A stretch of 64,000 bases of DNA, from positions 2,426,001 to 2,490,000 of the forward strand of contig NZ_CP048409.1 in assembly GCF_010448835.1 (NCBI RefSeq), in the 5' to 3' direction. Made by a program: the position numbers and the translations under genes. Source of the DNA: Draconibacterium halophilum (GTDB lineage: Bacteria > Bacteroidota > Bacteroidia > Bacteroidales > Prolixibacteraceae). Below the pieces are notes generated by a model. It worked only from the letters and a program-made list of their open reading frames with translations, searched no databases and had not been told where the DNA came from. Below are positions 54,192 to 61,296 of the stretch, one piece after another (positions within the stretch are counted from its first letter, which is position 1; every line of letters starts with the position of its first letter).

Positions 54192-54767
54192 TTACTGCAA
54201 CATCATGGCAACTACAGGGCGGTTTTTTTCCACTTCTGCTAAATCGATTGTTATACCGAGCGGCTGTAATTGATGCTGCATCATTTCGTAGATAGGTTTC
54301 ATATCAGCAAATGGGGCCAAAACAGATTCGCGGGCAGTTGCGCCGAAATTGTTTTTTAATGTTTTATCGGCATTGGCATCCATAAGCATTTGCACAATTT
54401 CGATATGGCAAAAAAATGCGGCGGAGTGCAAAGCAGTCGATCCGTCATTATTTTTTAAGTTCAGATCTGCACCTGTATCAATTAGTTCTTTTGCAATTTC
54501 TTTACGGCCAAACGATACCGCCGAAATTAATGGTGTTGATCCACTCATTTGATCTTTTTTATTAATATCTGTTCCGGCTTCAACGTGTTGTTTAACGGCT
54601 TCCAGGTTGCCCGACATAATTGCGCTATGCAAATCAACTTTTGGTTTTTCAACGCTCGACTTTACTTTGGTATCATTTCCTGACTGAAGATTATTGTTAC
54701 TACCTGAATTAGCACATGACGTAAAGATTAAAAGTAAAATGAACAAAAAATTTACTACTGTTTTCAT
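54192..54767 (-). CDS. Ankyrin-repeat lipoprotein
   Basis: This 191-residue protein starts at MKTVVNFLFILLLIFTSCAN (54767), with a lipoprotein signal peptide (LIFTSC lipobox); the ATG eight codons upstream is also possible. After a polar linker come three to four ankyrin repeats (DLHSAIMSGNLEAVKQHVEA, GSTPLISAVSFGRKEIAKEL, GSTALHSAAFFCHIEIVQML). Ankyrin arrays bind proteins; in the periplasm the partner is unknown. It lies 15 bp upstream of the acyltransferase gene on the same strand, so ankyrin-acyltransferase-hydrolase may form one transcript. Confidence 0.85.
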   Translation of the reverse strand: MKTVVNFLFILLLIFTSCANSGSNNNLQSGNDTKVKSSVEKPKVDLHSAIMSGNLEAVKQHVEAGTDINKKDQMSGSTPLISAVSFGRKEIAKELIDTGADLNLKNNDGSTALHSAAFFCHIEIVQMLMDANADKTLKNNFGATARESVLAPFADMKPIYEMMQHQLQPLGITIDLAEVEKNRPVVAMMLQ

Positions 54768-55003
54768 TGAAATTCTTTTTAGTGTCTTCATCTTTTAAAT
54801 TTTTAATGTTTTTGATTTTGAAATCTGTTTGTACAAAGATCAGGGTTTCGCAAACGCTTGATTTAAACCATATGCAGCGATAAGTGTTAAGTTTGAATCG
54901 GGCATGCAACTTATGATGCAATAATGCCACATTTGAAGCAACAGGGCTTTTTTGCGCTAGCATTTTCATAAATTTTTCTACTTTCGGGTCAATTAAATTC
55001 AGC

Positions 55004-57058
55004 ATGTCGGACACATCAATTTTCGGAGCAGATTTTATCGAAAAAGCGGAAGCGATCATTCTGGAGAACATCTCGAATGAGCAATTTGGCGTTTCTGAAC
55101 TGGCCGAGCTTATGAATATGAGTCGATCAAGTTTACTCCGAAAAATAAAAACGCACACCAAGCTCTCCGCCAGTCAGTTTATTCGTCAGGTACGCGTTAC
55201 AAAAGGTCTGGAGCTGCTAAAACAAACTTCGTTGACTGTTGCTGAGATTTCGTACGAGGTTGGTTTTGGAAACACCTCGTATTTCATTAAATGTTTTCGC
55301 GAACAATACGGTTATTCTCCCGGCGAAGTACGGAAAGGAGTTTTAACGGAGGAGAGCGAAAATGTTCATGAAAGTCTTTTCAATAAATACAAATGGTATG
55401 CGCTTGGGGCAATGGCTTTAGTGGTAATGGTTCTATCTGTTTTTCTTTTCAGCAGAAAAAAACAAACTCCCGTTGAGTTAGAGAAATCGATTGCCGTATT
55501 ACCTTTTGTAAACGAAAGCAGCGATTCGCTAAATCTTTATTTTGTAAACGGGCTCATGGAATCGACTTTAAACAACCTTCAGAAAATTAGCGATCTGCGC
55601 GTAATTAGCCGAACCTCGGTAGCCAAGTATCGCAATACGGACAAAGGTATTCCGGAAATTGCTGATGAGTTGAATGTGAATTATTTGGTTGAGGGGAGTG
55701 GACAACGTTTTGAAAACCAGGTTTTGCTCAATATCCAACTGATTGAAGCAGCCACCGACCGGCCAATTTGGGGCGAACAATACAGTCGCGAAGTGGATGA
55801 TGTTTTTACGCTTCAGAATGAGGTGGCACGAAAAATTGCCGATGCTATTGAGGCTATTGTTACTCCTGCCGAATTAAAACAAATTGAGAAAATACCTACT
55901 GAAAATCTGGAGGCTTACGATTATTACCTCCGGGCGCTGGATTATTCATACACCAGAACGAAGGAAAACCTGGAAACAGCGATTCCGTTATTCGAGAAAG
56001 CCATTGAAAAAGACAAGCAGTTTGCGCTGGCTTACGCCAATGTGGCTATAGCGTATTACTTTCTCGATGTAAACCAGAAACAAAAACAATATACCGAGCA
56101 AATCAACAATTTTGCTGACAAAGCGCTGCTTTACGATTCACGATCTGCTGAAAGCTTGATCGCCAAAGCACTTTATTATATGCAAGTGGAAGAGTATAAA
56201 TTGGCTTTGCCACATTTGGAGAAAGCGCTGGAATACAATCCTAATTCATCATCAGTGGTTCAAATGCTTGCAGGCTTATATGCCAGTTCTATTCCCAATA
56301 CTGATAAATATCTGGAGTACGCTTTAAAAGGAATTCAACTCGATATTGCTGCTAACGATTCCATTGGTAAAAGCTATATCTATTTGACTCTGAGTAATGC
56401 ACTCATTCAAAACGGTTTTATTGATGAGGCCACAACTTATATTAATATGTCGCTGGACTATAATCCGGAGAATTATTACGCACCACTTTTAAAAGCATTT
56501 GTACTTTATGCCAGGGACGGAAATACTGAGCAGACTAAAAAACTATTAAAGTATGAATGGTCGAAAGATACTACCCGGCTTGACATATTGCAGGAAGTGG
56601 CTAAATTCCACTATTACGAAGAAGAATATGACAGTGCTTTTTATTATTATGAAAAGTTTGTGAACGCCCGGGAAGAATATGCCTTGGATATTTATCCTCA
56701 TGAAGATTTGAAAATTGCCTGGGTTTACCAAAAGATGGGGCGCGATGAACAGGCCACAAAATATTTCGATGCGTATGCGCGGTATTGCGAAAAGGATCAA
56801 TCGATTTACAAAAGTGCCAGCATGGCGGTTAAGTATGCGTACGAGGGAAAAAACGAACAGGTAATTGATCAACTAAAAATCTTTGCAACACAAGATAATT
56901 ACCAGTATTGGATTTTAGTATTTATAGAAGAGGATCCTATTTATAATCCACTAAAAAATCACCCGGAGTTTGAAGAAATCCTACAAAAGATAAAAGACAG
57001 GTTTTGGAAGAAACATGATATTCTAAAAAAGCAATTGGCGGATAAGAAACTTATATAA
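55004..57058 (+). CDS. Membrane-anchored AraC-type regulator with FlgO/TolB-like and TPR domains
   Basis: This 684-residue protein has an AraC helix-turn-helix pair first (about 25-112; FGVSELAELMNMSRSSLLRK, then LTVAEISYEVGFGNTSYF and CFREQYGYSPGEVRKG). A transmembrane helix follows (about 131-151, WYALGAMALVVMVLSVFLF). An outward FlgO/TolB-N-like domain (SIAVLPFVNESSDSLNLYFV to VDDVFTLQNEVARKIADAIE) is next, and then about ten TPR-type helical pairs to the end. DNA binding inside and protein binding outside in one chain suggests one-component transmembrane signalling. It is divergent from the ankyrin lipoprotein, a plausible target. Confidence 0.9.
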   Translation: MSDTSIFGADFIEKAEAIILENISNEQFGVSELAELMNMSRSSLLRKIKTHTKLSASQFIRQVRVTKGLELLKQTSLTVAEISYEVGFGNTSYFIKCFREQYGYSPGEVRKGVLTEESENVHESLFNKYKWYALGAMALVVMVLSVFLFSRKKQTPVELEKSIAVLPFVNESSDSLNLYFVNGLMESTLNNLQKISDLRVISRTSVAKYRNTDKGIPEIADELNVNYLVEGSGQRFENQVLLNIQLIEAATDRPIWGEQYSREVDDVFTLQNEVARKIADAIEAIVTPAELKQIEKIPTENLEAYDYYLRALDYSYTRTKENLETAIPLFEKAIEKDKQFALAYANVAIAYYFLDVNQKQKQYTEQINNFADKALLYDSRSAESLIAKALYYMQVEEYKLALPHLEKALEYNPNSSSVVQMLAGLYASSIPNTDKYLEYALKGIQLDIAANDSIGKSYIYLTLSNALIQNGFIDEATTYINMSLDYNPENYYAPLLKAFVLYARDGNTEQTKKLLKYEWSKDTTRLDILQEVAKFHYYEEEYDSAFYYYEKFVNAREEYALDIYPHEDLKIAWVYQKMGRDEQATKYFDAYARYCEKDQSIYKSASMAVKYAYEGKNEQVIDQLKIFATQDNYQYWILVFIEEDPIYNPLKNHPEFEEILQKIKDRFWKKHDILKKQLADKKLI

Positions 57059-57391
57059 TAGCTATCAGTGGTGTCCGGTAAACATTATACAAATTTCTTG
57101 CTTCGCTGCCAATTACAGATTTATTTTTGAGACCCTGAAACAAGTTCAGGATGACGTTCTTAACTTTTTTTAGACATTGCCAGATTCGTCATGCTGAACT
57201 TGTTTCAGCATCTCTGTCATTCAGAGCTAAATATAATGAAGCGAACCTGCCTGCCCGGGGCAGAGAATCTATTCATATTTGAATTATTTAACCAGACACT
57301 AGTGAATAACTATTCAAAGACTTTTGTTTCTGCCCTGAAAAATCGAATTTCAATCAAGACTTAAAACTTTGTATTTTCAGTGCATAGTGTT
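57059..57391. other. Intergenic region with a long inverted repeat
   Basis: This 333-bp gap between converging genes contains the inverted repeat at 57130-57213 and further low-value repeat-like sequence (GCCTGCCCGGGGCAGAGAAT near 57250). No coding sequence is seen. Confidence 0.55.
57130..57213. repeat. Inverted repeat of the CTGAACTTGTTTCAG type
   Basis: The arms at 57130-57155 and 57188-57213 are reverse complements at 23 of 26 positions; each contains GAAACAAGTTCAG or its complement. The 32-bp spacer includes a T6 tract. This sequence family is widely dispersed in Bacteroidetes intergenic regions. Confidence 0.75.
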
Positions 57392-60193
57392 TTATTCTGC
57401 CCTAAAATCGAACCACAAAATAATCGGGTAACTATCGTCGCCCCGGCGTTCAGAGAACACTCCTCTTTTTGCTGTCGGTCCTAATCGGTCGGTTTGATAG
57501 AACTTGGTTCCAATAGCCGGGATTTCGTAAAGGAATGAAATATCACCTTCAGGAAATGCAGGGAAAGTACCTCCGGCCACGTGTTGCGGTTTTGCCGGTT
57601 TAAACAGCTGGAAATATAGGTTTGGCGTTTCCGAAATAATCGTTATCGGGCTTTCTGTGGTTTCAAGTGTTGCCCAGAATAAGTTTCCATGATAGCCTTT
57701 AAACTCGGGATATACCATGTTGTTAAAACTTTCGCCTGTAATTGTATTGTTGTAGTCTTTTTCCCAAACACCAATATTAGCACCTTTCATCCGGTTTTTC
57801 CATACACGGTAAGGTCCGCGGCCCATCCACTTAACACCAGTACATTTACTCTCGGGGTAGTTAAATGAAATACCCACAAAATCAATATCAGATATTCTAT
57901 CGCGAAGCGGATTGGCCTCCAGTTCAAGTAAGCCACTTTTCTCCAGTGTCCAGGTCATTTGACGGGGATATGTTTTGCTGGTAATCTCAAACCGGAAATT
58001 ACCTTCGTTATCCATTTCCCATTTGGTGCCGGTAACTTCGTGATCTACGCCGACAGCAACAGGACCACCAGTAAACGATACGTTTCCTTTACCGTTTTTC
58101 ACCGATAATAGTGTTCCGTCTTTTTTGTTGAATTCAATTTCTATGTCAGCAACAGCAGCGGTTACAGACTGTTCAGTTTCCCGGATTGAAATCTCAGAAC
58201 TTCCGGTGTTAAGTTCAGCCAACAGTTCTTTAGCTTTCTCTTTAGGCTGAACGACCGGCCAGCTCCAGGTATAAAGTTCTGCCCCATGTGGATCGATGGC
58301 TGTAAATCGAAACAAATCAGCGTTTTGAAGCATGTTGTTTATTTCAATTTCTACCCGGGCAGTTTCACCCGGTTTGGCATCAGGACTTTTGACTGTTCCC
58401 GAACCAACTTGTTTTTCATCTTTAGGATTGAGACCGGTTTTAACCGCCTCCCATTTAAATGTACACTGATTGAGGTTGGTGTAGATATATTTGTTCGAAA
58501 GAAACAGTCTTCCATTCCAGCTTTTTACAATTGACACGGGCTCAATCTGCACCGGCGACCAGATTTCTTTGATGGTATAAAAACTACCTTCTTTTTCTCG
58601 GTAAGGGCCTACAATTCCATCAGGAGCATGGTTGCCATCGCCATCGAAAACGGTTCCCGGTTTATCGGTGCGCAAAATGGCTTCGTCAGCAAAAACCCAT
58701 AAAAACCCACCGGCGTGGAGCGGCGAAGTTTGGTAGTTTCTCCAGAAATCTTCCAGCCCGGCACCATGGCCACCGTCGTACAATCCGTGAAGTAATTCGG
58801 TTGGCATAAACGGATCGTTACCAGAAGTGTATCTTCCAATGGCGTAGTCAAATTGAGGATAATGGTGCGTATCAACACCGTTACGTAACAACCATGGGTA
58901 AATTATCGGGCGGTGCTGAATATCGTATTCATGAAAGGTTTTTTCGTTTCTGAAATCCCAACCACCTTCATTACCGTGGTCAAGGATAACAACGCTTGGG
59001 TGATTTTCGTCTTTTAAAATCGTTTCTTTAATCAGTTTCGGGCCAACAACAGTATCGTAACCTTGTTGCCAGCCGGTAACTTCGTCGAGCACAAAAAGTC
59101 CCATCGAATCGCAAAGATCGAGAAAACGTTTGTCGGGAGGGTAGTGCGAACAACGAACAGCATTCATGTTCATTTCTTTCATCAGGCTAATGTCTGTGAT
59201 ATGATGCTTGTCGCTGAGAGTGCGACCTGTTTCGGGCCAAAACGAGTGACGGTTTACTCCTTTAAAAATAACCTTCTCGCCGTTAACGAAAAATCCATCG
59301 TGTTTACGCAATTCAACGGTTCGGAAACCAATTCGCTCAGTAACTTCGTGCAAAACAGTAGTTCCTTTTTTTAGCGAAATTTTCATGTTATACAAAGTTG
59401 GCCACTCCGGATTCCATGCTTTAATATTTTTAAATTTTCCCGACACCCAGGCTTCTTTGTTTCCTTTCTTAATCGTTGAATGAACAGGCGATCCGATTTC
59501 ATTTCCTTCAAGATCGAATAATTCTACAGTGGCTGAATAATCCGATTTTGATTCACTTAAATTGATCAAAATGTTAAACGAACCATCTGCTTTTGGATCG
59601 ATGGCAGTGCGGCTCATATGAATTTCAGGAAGTACTTCAAGAAAAACCGGACGATAAATTCCTCCGAAAATCCAAAAGTCGGCCTGGCGCTCGGCGCGGT
59701 TAACTGATTCGTTGGCCGAATGTTTTGCAACGTCAACCTCAAGCAAATTGGTTTGGCCGTACTTTAACAACTTACTGATGTCATATTTAAAGCGATAGAA
59801 TCCTCCCTGATGCATTTCCCCGGCAGATTTACCATTAACTTTTACCTTAGTGTCGGTCATCGAACCATCAAAAACAATATTGATAGTTTTGCCTTTCCAG
59901 CTGCGTGGTACTTCAAACTCGTGTTTGTACACGCCGTGTTCTTTTCCCAGTTTAATATCTTCGTTGGTCCAGTCGTGGCCATAATTGTAGGTTCCAAAAC
60001 CCTGAAGCTCCCAGTTTGATGGAACCGGTATTTTAGACCATTCATTGCTGTTTCTTCCATCAGTGCAGAAAAAGTTCCATTCAACAGTATTATCGGCATC
60101 GGTACCCGACAGGTAAACTATTTCTGTACTTTGGGAAAAGCCCGGAAGAAACGCGAAAAGAGAAATTGAAATGAGCAACAGTAATTGTTTCAT
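57392..60193 (-). CDS. Glycoside hydrolase family 2 (beta-galactosidase-like), exported
   Basis: This 933-residue protein has a signal peptide (about 20 residues). The GH2 sugar-binding domain (25-190, VPSNWELQGFGTYNYGHDW) is followed by an Ig-like domain (about 190-295) and the TIM-barrel (about 296-560). It opens with GFFVNGEKVIFKGVNRHSFW. The acid/base is Glu409 in DHGNEGGWD and the likely nucleophile is Glu466 in PTELLHG. C-terminal beta domains follow with SPVQIEPVSIV and a small-chain-like region containing WMGRGPYRVWKNR, as in LacZ. It probably removes beta-linked galactose or a related sugar in the periplasm. No SusCD pair is nearby. Confidence 0.92.
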   Translation of the reverse strand: MKQLLLLISISLFAFLPGFSQSTEIVYLSGTDADNTVEWNFFCTDGRNSNEWSKIPVPSNWELQGFGTYNYGHDWTNEDIKLGKEHGVYKHEFEVPRSWKGKTINIVFDGSMTDTKVKVNGKSAGEMHQGGFYRFKYDISKLLKYGQTNLLEVDVAKHSANESVNRAERQADFWIFGGIYRPVFLEVLPEIHMSRTAIDPKADGSFNILINLSESKSDYSATVELFDLEGNEIGSPVHSTIKKGNKEAWVSGKFKNIKAWNPEWPTLYNMKISLKKGTTVLHEVTERIGFRTVELRKHDGFFVNGEKVIFKGVNRHSFWPETGRTLSDKHHITDISLMKEMNMNAVRCSHYPPDKRFLDLCDSMGLFVLDEVTGWQQGYDTVVGPKLIKETILKDENHPSVVILDHGNEGGWDFRNEKTFHEYDIQHRPIIYPWLLRNGVDTHHYPQFDYAIGRYTSGNDPFMPTELLHGLYDGGHGAGLEDFWRNYQTSPLHAGGFLWVFADEAILRTDKPGTVFDGDGNHAPDGIVGPYREKEGSFYTIKEIWSPVQIEPVSIVKSWNGRLFLSNKYIYTNLNQCTFKWEAVKTGLNPKDEKQVGSGTVKSPDAKPGETARVEIEINNMLQNADLFRFTAIDPHGAELYTWSWPVVQPKEKAKELLAELNTGSSEISIRETEQSVTAAVADIEIEFNKKDGTLLSVKNGKGNVSFTGGPVAVGVDHEVTGTKWEMDNEGNFRFEITSKTYPRQMTWTLEKSGLLELEANPLRDRISDIDFVGISFNYPESKCTGVKWMGRGPYRVWKNRMKGANIGVWEKDYNNTITGESFNNMVYPEFKGYHGNLFWATLETTESPITIISETPNLYFQLFKPAKPQHVAGGTFPAFPEGDISFLYEIPAIGTKFYQTDRLGPTAKRGVFSERRGDDSYPIILWFDFRAE

Positions 60194-60537
60194 AAGTGTA
60201 CTTAATTGTTTTGGTTTTAAATAGCTGATTTCGGCAAGCTTTTTTTGAGTAAGCTAGTCGGTCAAGGTATTTCTCAATATTAGTGAATAATATTTATAGT
60301 AAAAATAAAATTTTTAACCGGTAAAAGTACACGTGATGGCATTTTTAGTTGATATAAAACGGGTTCTATGAGAAGTTTAGATTAAAAATGCTTACTTAAA
60401 TTGCTTTCTAAACATTATTATGCTGATTGCATGCTTGCTCTACTGGTGGTGTATTATGGTACTTTGCAGAAAAGTGATTTACCGATACCGATGGGCATCG
60501 ATTATCTGTTTTTCTTTTATCGTGAATATCAGAGAAT
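60194..60537. other. Intergenic region upstream of the GH2 gene
   Basis: This 344-bp AT-rich gap contains the GH2 upstream region and the 3' flank of the DUF2202 gene. No clear promoter, terminator or gene is recognised. A TACCTTG on the minus strand near 60268 is one base short of the -7 consensus. Confidence 0.4.
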
Positions 60538-61137
60538 CTAATTGTTTATTATATCGTTAAACTGATCAATCGGCAATATTCGTGGTTGATAATCAATTCC
60601 TCTTTTTCTTAAATTATGAACAAAAGCCCTAAGATGGTTCTCAGAACCACTTAATAAGTTTTCGTATACCTGAATAATATTTTGAATATCTGTTGCCTTC
60701 ACCAGAATAGCAATATCTTCAATATCAGTTTCTTCAATAAGCGCTCCCACAATTAATGCTGAATCCAGATTATTATCACCCAATGTCATCAACTCATCGA
60801 AAAGTGTAGCCAGAGATGGATCTTTAAATTCTCCGATTACGTCGATAAAAGGATCATGCAGATTGTAATAATTCAATAACCTCAAAATAGCGTCGGTATG
60901 TGTTTGTTCGCTTTGCGAAATATTATTGAAAACCTGGTGCTCATATTTTGAGAACAAAAGAAGATAAGCATCGCGCGCCAATTTTTCTTCTTCCCGCATA
61001 AAAATTAAACTCAGGCTGTCTGTTTCTGTTAATGTCTCAATCTGTAACAGCGTATTGTTGTTTAACGATTCTTCTTCCGTATTATCGGAAAGTATAATAT
61101 CTTCATTCTTTTGACTATCAGTGCAAGCTGCAAGCAT
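60538..61137 (-). CDS. DUF2202 ferritin-like lipoprotein with interrupted signal peptide
   Basis: This 199-residue frame has the DUF2202 signature FMREEEKLARDAYLLLFSKY near residue 46, then NISQSEQTHTDAILRLLNYY and LYDP-like LHDPFID, and a second E-rich helix (ALIVGALIEETDIEDIAIL). It is a ferritin-like bundle with possible metal-binding Glu and His residues. A lipobox LAAC lies right at the start of this frame. The in-frame sequence upstream reads MKPQQLLF (ATG at 61188), an ochre stop (61164-61162), then FAILAIVLMLAAC, so the signal peptide is broken by one codon. From the internal ATG alone the protein could not be exported normally. Confidence 0.75.
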   Translation of the reverse strand: MLAACTDSQKNEDIILSDNTEEESLNNNTLLQIETLTETDSLSLIFMREEEKLARDAYLLLFSKYEHQVFNNISQSEQTHTDAILRLLNYYNLHDPFIDVIGEFKDPSLATLFDELMTLGDNNLDSALIVGALIEETDIEDIAILVKATDIQNIIQVYENLLSGSENHLRAFVHNLRKRGIDYQPRILPIDQFNDIINN

Positions 61138-61296
61138 CAGAACGATAGCCAGGATAGCAAATTAAAATAACAATTGTTGTGGTTTCATGACATGTATTTT
61201 AGTTATTACCTAATTACGCATCTGCAGCCTTAGTCGATTTTCGGTTGCAGAATAATCGTTTCTATTCTTTTAATTTATATTCATGTTCATAGCATA

